From contig NZ_CP061035.1 of the NCBI RefSeq assembly GCF_016743815.1, positions 2,854,501 through 2,918,500 on the forward strand: a DNA stretch of 64,000 nt. The letters are read 5' to 3'. The position numbers and the translations under genes are program-made. Shown one piece after another: positions 28,301 through 37,490 of this stretch (position 1 is its first letter; each line of letters opens with the position of its first letter). Source of the stretch: Sphingomonas aliaeris. Lineage in GTDB: Bacteria > Pseudomonadota > Alphaproteobacteria > Sphingomonadales > Sphingomonadaceae. The notes under the pieces are model-generated. The model searched no databases. It was not told the origin of the DNA and saw nothing but the letters and a program-made list of their open reading frames with translations.

Positions 28301-28368
28301 GGTTCGGATCGATTTCGAAGGAAATCGGCAGCTACGGCGTCCGCGCTGCCGTCAGCATCCGCTTTTGA
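22327..28368 (+). CDS. Large autotransporter with C-terminal beta-barrel
   Basis: 2,013 residues from ATG 22327 (GGGGA upstream). The signal peptide RRILLLTTALGSTLGATAPA ends in MAEN. The passenger, up to about residue 1710, is a long low-complexity beta-helix of degenerate 15-25-residue Ser/Thr/Gly repeats (SGTITSTATN, TSGDAATGIF, TTGNYATAIK). Two passenger-associated transport repeats occur near its end (GNGTLTKTGSGSLNLTGTST). The last 300 residues are the autotransporter barrel (GFGLWAQGIQSYTDSERRTG) ending SIRF. It is a surface protein, probably an adhesin or cell-contact factor. It is intact, unlike the related passenger gene at 8753. Confidence 0.93.
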   Translation: MQITSLSAGARHSNAVRRILLLTTALGSTLGATAPAMAENIAYSGTGPYVLTQTDPVSGGPRTIDVTVSSGDIAIDTATVNVENNATNPAPSGTPLGVGIWANNTGTGNTTVNSGTVTATGTGQTAGIDARVTSGELSITSGTITSTATNSTAMNAISSAGGNVTVNADQTIGARRGIFTSGAGATVINSKFATASGLVSPNAIIGQGATVEVDSQLATLTGNGNQGAAIFVQSALGNATIRSGTASTQGYGQVGIALQYANTNGLVTSELVSTSGDYARGIYGSAVGVTAIRSTTINTSGDAATGIFVSPNANISNDIPTTGSVDVVSGTITTTGEEADAILVTPTTPTRGRNGTMISGAIAVDSDSITTSRAFSRGIAVNGTSGSIDITSRAITTHGEYSTAIDITGVVAETGNPTQISNTGPIVTTGNYATAIKVYPGTGAVTIANSGSITTGGIGAYGITANITSGSMTLTGAGPVTTTGDFSHGIYLAPGAGTYSGATSLTSGPIATSGRGASGIFILNTAGPVTINASDIRATGADASAIVVVPVSGATAPINVQAGIVRTTGSGAHAAINLSSNGLTGPITVNVADTISTGAAVDARSVGAVSVTSGIARVTGGASTGLVAISSGDTATLVSTDLAVTNNRGIFVQGRDNASVTSGILSVTGNNQAIFAQTSSGSGAGAAPGTVAVKSTTLTSEAGGINAFGPRATINVDSGSVVAGNAVAIAAYGIGVTVTSETIATGHVGIDAGYASGSSSTAPTVINSGSITLNGAAAATGGGIQANGAGVIVNSGTILATGLGNRFGINAQVFSSDEAGITQPGTVAITSGSITTVGNGAYGIQASSDAGAITIDSTGAISTSGTTRLAGTQPRYSAGIVATSQSGAITIASNDITTSGAQSDGVHVEAGNAISSSFRGPNVAAAAISITTSGTTQTSGSRAAGVRVRAGGGVVAIVNSGTIATTGEGSQGIDVQSGGDLSIDSLTATATQGNGIFASVDGLVDIRSGTASAGGIANSAIYAVGGTGVTLVSGSASSTAATITDEEFTQYGHAIYLEAVTGAVTATIGNASATGEGADAVHIIANGSGGAATVSITGAVSSASGIGLFIDPPGAVNISVASGASITGALSGIDTIGGSNTIVNEGTISSTGGAAIVAAGATALTNSGAIVGTGDVAVRFGATDDSVTLRTGSRVTGVIAGGGGTDAAFLSGTTTTASPTQSIAAFTGFDSLTVQNGYWTADANGPSAFNTVTVDTGSALELANGATGIVGISAPAIVANGTVVVRSDAVASGSTLGNMTIGGSGSVLLTGPGTVTLDGTDAITTSNGSTVDSGRLLLTGTQGGAVTTNAGGTLQLGNGGTTGTFTGSLVNNGTLNVNRSDDYMFGGALTGTGSIVKDGAGKLTFGTGYAFTGTTTVNGGSIRLTTAVVPTTELTVEGNGQIDLSGLPQTVAELAGTSTTASVNIDNGSLAVNQATNTSFSGALVGNGTLTKTGSGSLNLTGTSTYTGGTAVDEGRLAVNGSIVSPLVVNSGGTLGGTGTTGNVTIGAGGTYAPGNSIGTQTVVGNVVFATGSIFGVEANAAGAADRVNASGTVTINGGTVAVTAAPGNYANLTDYTVLTGAGGVTGRFTGVTSNLAFLSPSLNYSTTAVTLTLARNDISFATLGNTGNQVAVANAVQALGIGNAIYTVALLQTTGSAAATFDRLSGEIHASTSALLIDGGRRMVDAVLSRGRENGGEGFGLWAQGIQSYTDSERRTGLANVSGNQTGMIGGLDYAGGNWRVGLNGGYADNRIQASALGSRAHAKTKSVGGSLAWQDDRIVVQAGIGYAWHDLSSTRTPGVTGIAASLASKSEATSLQLFGEASYRVVDGNITVAPYLRNEFTSLRSKAFVETGGTGALSVGRDTRDADFTSLGLRIGGTAPVSETVSLLPHMSVAYRRGWGKLGGDTRTAAFVGAAGKFNVAGTPLGRNSADLEGGADLAFGQRITVGVNGFGSISKEIGSYGVRAAVSIRF

Positions 28369-28375
28369 TGACAGG

Positions 28376-28399
28376 TCGCCGGGGCCTCGGCCCCGGCGA
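28376..28399 (+). terminator. Strong hairpin after the autotransporter gene
   Basis: TCGCCGGGGCC and GGCCCCGGCGA form a perfect 11-bp stem with a TC loop, 8 bases after the stop codon. There is no T run after it. The position and strength fit a transcription terminator. Confidence 0.65.
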
Positions 28400-28982
28400 T
28401 GCTTCCCGGTACGGCCCCAGGACTTTCCCGCTCGTCCTGATGACGCCGTTCGGTACGCCACAGGCTAGGCGTACTCAGCCGTATATGGAACAGGCAGACG
28501 TCCGCGCCATTACTGAGCGTCAGCTTAACCCGAAGCCCGCCGCAGCGCTTCTCCTACGTAAAACGGGCCTGATTGAAGGATGCGCAGGCTTTGTAGCGAC
28601 TGAGCGCGTTGGTGTGCCTTCGAGGCCGGATGACTAGCCGGCGGTTCAGTGCTTCGGTATGACGGCGTACTCCATTACGGGTCCTTGGATACGACAGATA
28701 CCGCTATCATCAGCGGCATGTTAGACGCGCCAGGCAAACTGACCCAATACTATTTCAAAGCAGATCCGACTTTGCTTGCCAGCGCTCGCTGTTAACCCGC
28801 CCGTCTGATGACCCCACCGAGTCCACGACGAATACAGGCCTTCAGGCTCTACATTTGGTAGGAAGCAACGCAGCCTTTCCTAGAGACGACCCGAATATTG
28901 AAGCGTTGCAGGGGCTTAGCCGAAACATCTCATTAGAATCGCGGTCCTATTGCACGCAGTTGCAGAAGGGCCGCCATCTGGC
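28400..28982. other. Intergenic, no gene seen, falling GC
   Basis: About 580 bases. Frames on both strands are short or lack start signals. GC drops noticeably from about 28840 onward and stays low through the next gene, suggesting acquired or decayed DNA outside the island boundary. Confidence 0.5.
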
Positions 28983-29570
28983 CTACCCTCTTTTAACAAC
29001 CAGCGACTCCCGGCGGTACAAAACAGCTGCCAGACAGATTGTAAACAAGCTGGCCGCCTCGGCCAAATTATAAGTATTGATCCCACCGAAACCGGCCTGA
29101 AAAATCGCGTCTATCTGATGACTAGAGATAGTTTTTAAGACCTGCATTGTTACAAGAATTAAAAGGGCCGTTAAGGCAATCAGTGCTAAGGAATCGATCC
29201 GGCGAAGACAACCTAAAAGAAGGACGGCCGCGGCCAAAATTACTACACCTATAATACAGACAACGATCGCTTGATATGACTGCCTGCCATTATATAGCAT
29301 TGCTTCTTTCGCGATCTGCCGACCGATCCCGCTAATTAAATTCTGCAGGTCAAGCTGTCTGTAAAATGCCCCGACAGCTAAGGCTATAGCTATTCCGGTC
29401 CATACAACGCGTTCTTGTCGCATTGTTGTAATACCGCGTCGCTTTCGTGAGGGATGACGCTTCCATTCGGCGGAAGCGAGGTAACCCAGTCGAGCCGAAA
29501 ATAGATAGCCGACGAACATAAAAACCCCGAAGGCAGTGAGGTTCGCTGTCAGGGGCCGCCACTCGTCCAA
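28983..29570 (-). CDS. Hypothetical membrane protein
   Basis: About 195 residues with five hydrophobic segments (TAFGVFMFVGYLFSARLGYL, WTGIAIALAVGAFY, AIVVCIIGVVILAAAVLLLG, LALIALTALLILVTM and a final one near LAEAASLFTICLAAVLYRR). The only in-frame start that keeps the first helix is TTG 29570; a stop lies not far upstream. No family recognised. Codon use is less GC-biased than in the neighbours, in keeping with transfer. Confidence 0.6.
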   Translation of the reverse strand: MDEWRPLTANLTAFGVFMFVGYLFSARLGYLASAEWKRHPSRKRRGITTMRQERVVWTGIAIALAVGAFYRQLDLQNLISGIGRQIAKEAMLYNGRQSYQAIVVCIIGVVILAAAVLLLGCLRRIDSLALIALTALLILVTMQVLKTISSHQIDAIFQAGFGGINTYNLAEAASLFTICLAAVLYRRESLVVKRG

Positions 29571-29797
29571 ACTCGATCCATTCGCTTCGTAGTTCGGGAC
29601 GGACGTAGCGCATCACAGTTACCGGTGCAAAGGCAGCGCACCATAGAGGAAGCCAAATAGAACGCTTCGCGATAGCCCTATCGGGTAGGCGAGTATTGCC
29701 TCGGCGCCCCTATGAAAGCGGACGAAGCAGAACTCAAACGGTTGTCCAGCTCTCAGCGCCAGCGGCACCGTTACCTTGTGGAAATGCCATAAAGAAG

Positions 29798-29843
29798 GTG
29801 GTGCCGCTTACAGGACTCGAACCTGTGACCCCCGCATTACGAA
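29798..29843 (+). repeat. Attachment-site copy: 46-bp fragment of tRNA-Thr 3' end
   Basis: Identical over 46 bases to 40744-40789, covering the 3' half of tRNA-Thr (T arm, acceptor, CCA) in the same orientation. The 5' half is absent. This is the pattern left by tRNA-targeting integrases: the intact tRNA at one end, and a fragment at the other. Confidence 0.85.
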
Positions 29844-30054
29844 GGCTACTCACAATCCGCCTGAAATCAGCGGATTTCCTCAGTTTCTCGTTATGACAAA
29901 CACGGGTTTTTTCGGTCTCCCATTGACCACCCAGATCCACTCGAAGCCGTTCTATCGGCCCGTCCTATTGAAAGTGCCTCGGCTTGGGAAAACGGGAAAT
30001 TGCAACCTGCGCTATACCTCTGAACTCGGCCGACGAAGTCGGTGTGGTAAATCG

Positions 30055-30565
30055 TCAAATGATCGGTAGCCTTACAGTTACGGTCATGTTCCCGGGGGTC
30101 ACTTCTCGGTCGAGGGTGCCTCCCGCTGTCGCGTCGCATCACGACAGCAAGCCATTTGGGCGCGGCCTCGGAGCCGTAAACCGGCCAAGATTACCTTTCC
30201 GCGCTTCAGCAAGGGTGTCAAATGCATCCAAGAGGTTTTCCGCCGGCCAGCGGCCTTAACTATGGCTGACCGATTATCTCAGAAGGCGCCGTTAGGTCCA
30301 TTGCCATAGCAGCTGTCCTGTTCACATACCGAATTATCCTGTCGACGCTCAGCAGTTTGATGCAGTCATGTGTCTGATCAACGACGGTCACCAGCAACGC
30401 TTCGTGTCTGTCGAAAAGCTCGTCGAGACCGTCGTTCGTTGCACCCACCGACCTGTTCTCCGGCATCACTAAGACGCACCCCTGGCGTGAATGCAAAACT
30501 GAAGGTACGGCATAGATCCCTTCTGCGATTGCCGTGCGAAAGGGCAGCAGCTTGCTGCATCCCAT
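30055..30565 (-). pseudogene. Relic of a PAS-domain sensor protein
   Basis: A readable PAS start (LLVTVVDQTHDCIKLLSVDR, then IRYVNRTAAMAMDLTAPSEI) reaches IGQP and hits TAG where PAS domains of this kind have Trp. Reading continues in another frame as RWPAENLLDAFDTLAEARKG, then GRFTAPRPRPNGLLS, a TGA where a second Trp is expected, then CDATAGGTLDREVTPGNM and a final stop. So there are two nonsense changes and one frameshift: clear decay. It is divergent from the intact hybrid kinase and may once have been its partner. Confidence 0.65.
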
Positions 30566-30641
30566 TTAGGCGCGCCTGGACTCCACCTGTCGCGAGGCTA
30601 AAATGTTCGCTTGAGCAGACGGCCCCTGATAAACCCTGGCG

Positions 30642-33236
30642 ATGACACCGCAAGATCAACACTTAGAAATGAACTCGGGTCCTTCGTGGCTACTCGCGAC
30701 ACGCTCAGCGGCGGCAGTGTCAATGCGTGATATTGATTGGTCTGCCACGCCTGTGGGCCCCGCAAATGAATGGCCAACCGCACTCCGGATCGCTGTGAAG
30801 CTAATGCTGGATTCTGGATTTCCCATGTTCATTGCGTGGGGAAGCGAGCTTACCTTTTTGTACAACAATGCCTACGCAGGCATCCTCGGAGACAAACATC
30901 CCCGGGCAATGGGTAGACCATTCCAAGAGATTTGGTCCGAGATATGGGACGATATCTCGCCGTTGATCGACAGAGCGATTGCTGGCAACGCTGTTTGGCT
31001 TGAAGATCTACCGCTGCGCATGAACCGGCATGGGTATGACGAGGACACGACGTTTACCTTTTCGTACTCGCCCGTACGAGACGACCTCGACCAAATCGTC
31101 GGCATCCTTTGCGCTTGTACGGAGACTACAAGGCAGACGCAGGCGGAAACTGCCTTACGTGAGCGGGAAACCCGATTGCGTTTCTTGAGCGAGCTAGAGG
31201 AACGGTTGTTCCGATCCAGCAATGCCTCCGATGCGATGCGCGCGGCTACCGAGATGCTCGGCCAGGATTTGGGCGCGTCGCGGTGCGCTTACGCAGACGT
31301 TGCGGAGGACGCTGATAGGTTCACTATCCGGAACGACTTCAACTCTCCCGGAATCGAAAGCTCGGTCGGTGAATATAGCCTCGATTTATTCGGATCCCGT
31401 GCGGCTGCCGAAATGCGCGACGGTGTAACGCTCGTCGTTCGTGATGTTCTTGCAGAGCTGGAACCCGGCGAGGGTCGCGAGATGTTCCAGGCGATCGGTA
31501 TCGATGCGATCATCTGTTGCCCGCTAATCAAAGAGGGACGGCTAGCTGCGATGATGGCGATCCACCAGGACCGGCCACGGGCATGGAACAGCGCCGAGAT
31601 CGCGTTGGTGAAAGAGGTGGTCGAGCGCTGTTGGGCCCATGTCGAGCGAGTGGGGGCGGAAGCCCGGCTGCGCGAAAGCGAAGAACGATTACGGCTCGCG
31701 GTCGACAACGCAGATGTAGGGTTTTGGGATGTCGATCTCGTCAGCGACGTGCTGATCTGGCCACCCCGTACCAAGGCAATGTTTGGTATTTCAGCCGACG
31801 TGCCCGTTAGCCTCAACGACTTCTACGAGGGACTCCACTCCGACGATCGCGAAAAAACCATCGTTGCCTTCACGGCAGCGGCGGATCCCACTCGGCGCGC
31901 CCTCTACGACGTTGAATATCGGACTGTCGGGAAAGAAGACGGGATTGTCCGTTGGGTAGAGGCCAAGGGACGCGGCGCTTTCAACGCAGAGGGGAAATGC
32001 GTCCGACTTACGGGCACCGCTGTACAAGTAACCGCTCGCAAAGAGGCCGAAGAGGCGCTCCGTGAACTAAACGGAACATTGGAAGCCCGCATCGCTAACG
32101 CAGTTACAGAACGCGAGGAGGCGCAGGAAGCACTTCGCCAGAGTCAGAAAATGGAAGCAATGGGCCAGCTTACAGGTGGCGTCGCGCACGATTTCAATAA
32201 TCTTCTTACCCCGATTGTCGGTAGCCTGGACCTGCTGCAGCGGAAGGGGCTGGGCGGAGAGCGTGAACAGCGTCTTATCGCAGGTGCGGTACAATCCGCG
32301 GAGCGCGCTAGAACGCTCGTGCAACGTCTGCTCGCCTTTGCCCGGCGCCAGCCGCTGCAGCCGGTGGCAGTCGATGTCGCCAAACTCGTTTCCGAAATGG
32401 GCGAACTCGTATCGAGCACGACCGGCCCGCAAATCAGGGTGGTGATAGACGTCAAAAATGACCTGCCGCGTGCCATGGCCGATCCAAACCAACTCGAAAT
32501 GGCAATTCTCAATCTTGCCGTAAATGCGAGGGATGCAATGCAGGAGGGTGGCACGCTGCGGATCTCGGCGGAAGTTGCGTCGATCCGGTCTGGCCATCGC
32601 TCAAAGCTCAAGGCAGGGCACTATATCCGCCTTTCCGTGGCCGACACCGGCGTGGGCATGGATGCTGGAACCTTGTCGCGAGCCGTTGAGCCGTTCTTCT
32701 CGACCAAAGGTGTTGGTAAAGGAACTGGGCTAGGGCTCTCCATGGTTCACGGCTTGGCATCCCAACTGGGCGGAGCGCTCACGATCCTAAGCCAACCTGA
32801 TCTCGGCACGAATGTCGAACTTTGGCTTCCGCAAGGGGTCGCAGACGTAAGCCAGATTGCGCCGATGGCCGATCAACCAGTGTCACAAACAATAACTGGA
32901 ACTGCGCTGCTGGTCGATGACGAGGCTCTGGTTCGAATGAGCACGGCAGACATGCTGACCGATCTTGGCTACGAGGTAATTGAGGCCTCGTCCGGCGAAG
33001 AGGCCCTACGGCTGGTGAACGGCGGAATACACTTCGACCTGCTCGTGACCGATCATCTTATGCCCGGCATCGTCGGCACCGACTTAATCCAGGCGGTCCG
33101 CTCGGCTAGGCCTGATATCCCGGCACTGCTCGTATCGGGTTACGCAGAACAATCCGCGATCGACGCGGGCATATCTCGGCTTACAAAGCCGTTTCGCAAA
33201 GACGAACTCGCATCTTCCCTAGCGTCCTTGTTCTAA
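30642..33236 (+). CDS. Hybrid histidine kinase (PAS-GAF-PAS-HisKA-HATPase-REC)
   Basis: 864 residues, no membrane segment, so cytoplasmic. PAS at about 35-165; GAF-like at 180-335 (LGASRCAYADVAEDADRFTI); second PAS at 345-470; coiled linker; HisKA with GGVAHDFNNLL, His516; HATPase with N box NLAVNARDAMQEGG, G1 VADTGVGMD, G2 GKGTGLGLSMVHG; C-terminal receiver with LVDDEALVRM and phospho-acceptor Asp804 (LVTDHLMPG). Soluble sensors of this kind with REC often act in multistep relays. No partner HPt or output regulator lies within the island. Start ATG 30642 has only a weak ribosome site; M10 is possible. Confidence 0.92.
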   Translation: MTPQDQHLEMNSGPSWLLATRSAAAVSMRDIDWSATPVGPANEWPTALRIAVKLMLDSGFPMFIAWGSELTFLYNNAYAGILGDKHPRAMGRPFQEIWSEIWDDISPLIDRAIAGNAVWLEDLPLRMNRHGYDEDTTFTFSYSPVRDDLDQIVGILCACTETTRQTQAETALRERETRLRFLSELEERLFRSSNASDAMRAATEMLGQDLGASRCAYADVAEDADRFTIRNDFNSPGIESSVGEYSLDLFGSRAAAEMRDGVTLVVRDVLAELEPGEGREMFQAIGIDAIICCPLIKEGRLAAMMAIHQDRPRAWNSAEIALVKEVVERCWAHVERVGAEARLRESEERLRLAVDNADVGFWDVDLVSDVLIWPPRTKAMFGISADVPVSLNDFYEGLHSDDREKTIVAFTAAADPTRRALYDVEYRTVGKEDGIVRWVEAKGRGAFNAEGKCVRLTGTAVQVTARKEAEEALRELNGTLEARIANAVTEREEAQEALRQSQKMEAMGQLTGGVAHDFNNLLTPIVGSLDLLQRKGLGGEREQRLIAGAVQSAERARTLVQRLLAFARRQPLQPVAVDVAKLVSEMGELVSSTTGPQIRVVIDVKNDLPRAMADPNQLEMAILNLAVNARDAMQEGGTLRISAEVASIRSGHRSKLKAGHYIRLSVADTGVGMDAGTLSRAVEPFFSTKGVGKGTGLGLSMVHGLASQLGGALTILSQPDLGTNVELWLPQGVADVSQIAPMADQPVSQTITGTALLVDDEALVRMSTADMLTDLGYEVIEASSGEEALRLVNGGIHFDLLVTDHLMPGIVGTDLIQAVRSARPDIPALLVSGYAEQSAIDAGISRLTKPFRKDELASSLASLF

Positions 33237-33464
33237 CTCTTCTCGGGTTTAGCGGACCACCCGTTTTGATGGACGGCGATCCAGAAAAATTTGTCATTCC
33301 ATGCCAACACGTTTTCGTAGACGCCATAAACACGTGCCGGGAGCCACAAATCGATCCAGACCTTTCAAGGGTATCAAAGCCCGTCAACCCAATTGGGGCT
33401 GCTCAGCTGAAACCGTCGGAAACCGCCACTTTTTAAAAACTGAAGCGCAGACGTCAGGTTCTTG

Positions 33465-33487
33465 AGGAGAAAGGGGCGTTAGCCCCC
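33465..33487 (-). terminator. Terminator after the frameshifted TonB receptor gene
   Basis: Read on the minus strand, GGGGC, a TAAC loop and GCCCC are followed by TTTCT. It starts about 25 bases after the receptor stop at 33513. Confidence 0.6.
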
Positions 33488-33512
33488 TCCCCGCCGACCG
33501 AACGTTTGTTCC

Positions 33513-36142
33513 TTAGAACTTCACACTCGCCCTCGCGTAGAGGTAACGCCCGTTGAAGCCGAACGGCGAAAAGCTGGAATACGGCGTCACGTAGTTGGTC
33601 GCACCGTAGTTACGAGCCGCATTTGTCACCGGATCGATACCCCGGCCCGTCGGCGTCAGCGTAGGGTACACGTCGAAAACGTTGTTCGCACCAATAGCGA
33701 GTTCGATGCGGTCCGACACCGTTCCACGGACTTCAACGTCAGTGATCCACTTTGCGGCCAACGGCACGTCGCCGAACAGATCGGTGCCCGCCGCCAACGT
33801 CTTACCGTAGCGGTTGGTGCGGACGTTGAAGCCGATCCACTGGTGATCGTAGTCCAGCGAGAAGTTGATTTTGGTACGCGGCTGCCCATCCGTAAGGCGC
33901 AGCGATTCCTGACGCCCGAACAGCACTAGGCCGGGGATGTTTGCCAATGGCCCTGGAGCGGCCAAAACACGATTGATCTTGGTCTCATTGTAGTTGTAGC
34001 CGGCCGTGAAGTTCGCTTTGCCACCAGCCAGATCCGCCCGGTACGTCAAAACAGCATCGATTCCGCGCGTTCGCGTATCCACGCCGTTCACAAAGAAGCG
34101 AGCGGCATTCGTGGCGTTGAAACCGGCGTTGTTGAGGATCGTCGCGATGGCAAGCCCTGGATTGGTGCCCGAGGGGACACCGTTCGTACGCGAAGCCGTC
34201 AGATTGTCGGTCACTACGATACGGTCGTCGATCGAAACCTGATAGACATCGACCGTAAGCGTGACACGGGGGATGGCGGTGAATACCGCGCCCGCCGAGT
34301 AGCTGACGGAGGTCTCTGCTTTCAGCGGTGTCGCACCGAGCGCGATCGCGATCGGATTGTCGGTCGGAAGGGTAACGGTCTCCAGCAGGACCCCGTTGAC
34401 GTTGTTGGTCGCTGAAGCCGAGAAAAACTGTTGCTGCAGCGACGGCGCACGGAAACCGGTCGAAGCGGCGCCGCGAATTGCAAAGCCTCTTACGAGTTCG
34501 AAACGCGCGGCGAGCTTTCCGTTGAAGTCCGAACCGAAGTCCGAATAGTCCTCATAACGGCCAGCCGCCTGCACCGTGAACGCGTCGCTGATTTCGGCAT
34601 CCAGCTCGGCATAGGCCGATACGTTATGTCGAGCTCGCAACTGATCGACGCGCTGGCCGCCGATCGTCGGGGAGATACCCGGGAAACCCTGAGCACCTGC
34701 TGCACCACCAAAAGTGCCGCTCAGATAGCTTGGTCCGTTGCCAGGGCGAAGCTTGAAGGTCTCGCGGCGATATTCCGCACCGCCGGCCAGGGTCAGGCTT
34801 TTCAAACCGCCGAAATCGAGTTCCTTCGACAGGTCCAGATTGGCAACAGTCTGCGTGTAGCGCAGGCCTCCCGCGTCAAACGCCGTTGGCGAGGATGGCC
34901 CGAACGAACGATTGAGCGAGTTCTTGATCTGGAAATCGAACTTGTTTTTAGCGGTACCGACCGAGAGGTCATAACGGAACCCGTTGCCGATCTCGCCTTT
35001 GATCCCGGTCGTCCCGGATACGTCCTCCAACGTCGTGTTGATGATTGGCAAGAATCCGTTGGGGTAGATCGATGCAATGCTCCGGCCATCAGCCGCGAGC
35101 GGACGACGGTAGAATGCGGCGCTTTCACCATCGCGGAAATTGTAGCTACCAAAAGCGTAAAGCGTCGCGCTGCCCAGCGGCAATCCGGCGTTGACGAAGA
35201 GCTTCATATCCTGCGTCTTCGCGTCACCATAGCGGTGGCTGTATCGATTGAACGTGAACTCGCGGGGATCAAGAGCGCCGCCGATCAGATCGTATTGCTG
35301 ACGTGGATCGAAACCGGTGCGATTCGTTGGATTGCGCACGTTGTACTCGGCGGAAACGTCGAAGAATCCTTCCGGACCGATCGGCAGTCCTACCGTCGCT
35401 GCCACGGTCGTCGAAGCGCCATCCTTGACGTGACGATCCTCGCCCGTGGTCCGGACTGCTAAGGTTCCGTCGGGAGCGAACGTCGGTGCGCCGGTGGTTG
35501 GGCTCACAAGGCTACCAAAACCCTGTACGCCCTCGGTCCGTGTGTCATAGTAACCGTGCGTGACGGTCACTCGGCCAGAAAAATCGCGCTTTTCCGCAAG
35601 CTGGAAGTTGATGACGCCGGCAATCGCGTCCGACCCGTATGTGCTGCCGCACCGTCTCGCAGCACTTCGACGCGCCCGATCGCGATGGCGGGGATCAAGT
35701 TGAGGTCGACGGCGGCAGATCCACGACCAACCGAACCATTGATGTTCAGCAATGCCGTCGTGTGACGGCGCTTTCCGTTGATCAGCACCAGTGTCTGATC
35801 GGGTGACAGTCCGCGAAGCGTTGCCGGACGCACCGTATCGGTTCCGTCCGTAATAGACGGCTGTGGAAAGTTGAACGAGGGTACCAGCTGGCTGAGGACC
35901 TTGTTGGTTTCGGTGTATCCAGACTGCGAAATCGTATCGCCGTTGATGACGTCGATCGGGACTGTGCTGTTTGCGACTGTACGTCCCTGCGCTCTCGTAC
36001 CTGTGACGATGATATCACTGCCCGGATCTTCGCTGACCGCCGTCGGGGCAGCCACATCGGACGGTATGTCTTGCGCAAACGCCGGCAAAGCAAATCCGAC
36101 AGAGGAAGCGCCCCAAAAGAGCGCGATAGCCGAACGACGCAT
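33513..36142 (-). pseudogene. TonB-dependent receptor, broken by a one-base deletion
   Basis: The N-terminal part (start 36142) has a signal peptide (RRSAIALFWGASSVGFALPA), a plug with DIIVTGTRAQGRTVANSTVP and a conserved block RPATLRGLSPDQTLVLINGK, then leaves frame after EVLRDGAAAH. The receptor consensus there is QYGSDAIAGVINF; restoring one base at about 35640 (CAG TAC instead of CATAC) gives exactly that and joins the frame starting RVTVTHGYYDTR. The barrel then runs to FKF at 33513. Restored length is about 876 residues. The break is not in a homopolymer, so real decay and sequencing error are both possible. Confidence 0.8.
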
Positions 36143-36429
36143 ATATTTTTACCCCCGAACTCGCAGGCCGATCCCCCCGGCCTGCCTCGCTTACGACCTT
36201 ATGCGCAGATAGACCGGCGGAACAATCAGTTACGGATCATAGTACCGACAACATCACGCCGTGTTGCTATAAAGCAACAGCTTGACCCGTTAATAAAAAT
36301 TCCAATTTCCGTTCCGAGCTTTTTTGCCATTTATGGTGCCACACCGTATTCGATTGCTTTTGCCGCGCGTCTTTTTGGGAGAGGTTTATGTCAATTGCAG
36401 ATGCCTCAGCCACCGCCTAGCGGCTAGCG

Positions 36430-36843
36430 ATGGCACCAGATATGATCATCCGAGAATATCACGACCGTCGGCGCGCGATCCTTTCGATCCTCGATATCGC
36501 TCGTCCGGACCTGAACCGCTCGGCTCTCGACGCTTGGCCGGCGATCGCAGTACACCGACAAAAGTTGAGCGATGCGATGCAGACGTTCCAGCAATTCAAG
36601 CACGCCAACATCTTCGATCCAATCATTGCGGGGGATCGAAACGACAAGATGATAGCGGCGGAGTTGAAAGCCGACTGCGTGATGCTCGGCAACCAGTACG
36701 ACACATTTCGCCGAAGATGGACAAGCACGGAGGCACAGGACAATTGGCCCAAATATCGCCTGTCCGCGATCGCCATGATGACTACCATCCGCAAAAGCTT
36801 CGCGGAGCAAGACGCGACCGTCAGGACGCTGAACCTGGCATAA
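36430..36843 (+). CDS. Hypothetical protein, helical, 137 aa
   Basis: Soluble and helical, no signal peptide. Blocks such as MIIREYHDRRRAILSILDIA, FQQFKHANIFDPIIA and DTFRRRWTSTEAQDNW resemble a family of small sphingomonad proteins of unknown function with a four-helix look; hemerythrin-like folding is possible but the metal-ligand pattern is not clear. M5 is an alternative start. It is the only plus-strand gene between two minus-strand TonB receptor genes. Confidence 0.65.
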   Translation: MAPDMIIREYHDRRRAILSILDIARPDLNRSALDAWPAIAVHRQKLSDAMQTFQQFKHANIFDPIIAGDRNDKMIAAELKADCVMLGNQYDTFRRRWTSTEAQDNWPKYRLSAIAMMTTIRKSFAEQDATVRTLNLA

Positions 36844-36933
36844 TCTGTCGTCGATCCAAACCGATTATATTCGGCTGGCCGCCTCCGACGACAAAGTTAC
36901 CGCATTCTCGGATTTGGACGGTATCATTGCAGC

Positions 36934-37149
36934 ATGGCATGGATGTGTACGATGCGAGGGCACAGCCCAGCAGCCGCAATCTGGAACGAAGGCCTCGAAT
37001 TCGCGAAATGCTCGCGGTGTTCCTTGGATCTCATCCGGCAGCCAGGCTGCAAGTGGGTATCCGTTCCGGCGGGCGTTCGAGTGGCTTGGCATCCGCCGGG
37101 GCATCGAGGGCTTCACTGGAGCAAGGCGTTAGGACGTGCAGCTAAATAA
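36934..37149 (+). CDS. Small protein with Cys-x2-Cys, zinc-ribbon-like
   Basis: 71 residues. MAWMCTMRGHSPAAAIWNEG is followed by EFAKCSRCSLDLIRQPG and KWVSVPAGVRVAWHPPGH. The spacing of the first Cys and His and the later CSRC resembles small conserved sphingomonad proteins with a zinc-ribbon look. The start lacks a strong ribosome site, so this is a probable rather than certain gene. Confidence 0.5.
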   Translation: MAWMCTMRGHSPAAAIWNEGLEFAKCSRCSLDLIRQPGCKWVSVPAGVRVAWHPPGHRGLHWSKALGRAAK

Positions 37150-37490
37150 CGGGATGTCGCCGGCGTTGAACTCGGCCACCGGATATCGGCAGCCGGTTCT
37201 CCTTAGATTTAAGCCATTAGCTGACAGTGATCGGCACCGCCGTAAACGCATTCACAATTTGCCCCTGCGTCAGAATGGCCGAGTGACCGCTGATCAGCAT
37301 AAAGCCCAAAAGGGCGGGTAGCCGCGTTCTTCCTTATAGACGCCGAGGAGGGCTGAGAGATCGACCTCGCGCAGGATCGAGCGGTACCGATCCTGCATCG
37401 CGAGCCCGTCCGCATCGTCTTCGCATCGGCTGACGATCTAACTCAAGGAAGAGACATCATGACAAAGGGCACGCAAGCGCCTCTAAACCA
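37150..37490. other. Intergenic with possible gene fragments
   Basis: About 340 bases. A minus-strand piece reads GFMLISGHSAILTQGQIVNA and stops at about 37214; another minus frame reads RYRSILREVDLSALLGVYKE in 37380-37320. They are short, in different frames and not recognised. On the plus strand AAGGAAGAG precedes an ATG at 37459, but that frame runs into the antisense of the TonB receptor and is not a credible gene. Confidence 0.35.

Noticed and set aside
29776..30069. Plus-strand open frame with RTRTCDPRITK
   Set aside because: Known spurious reading of tRNA sequence; it covers the 3' fragment of tRNA-Thr.
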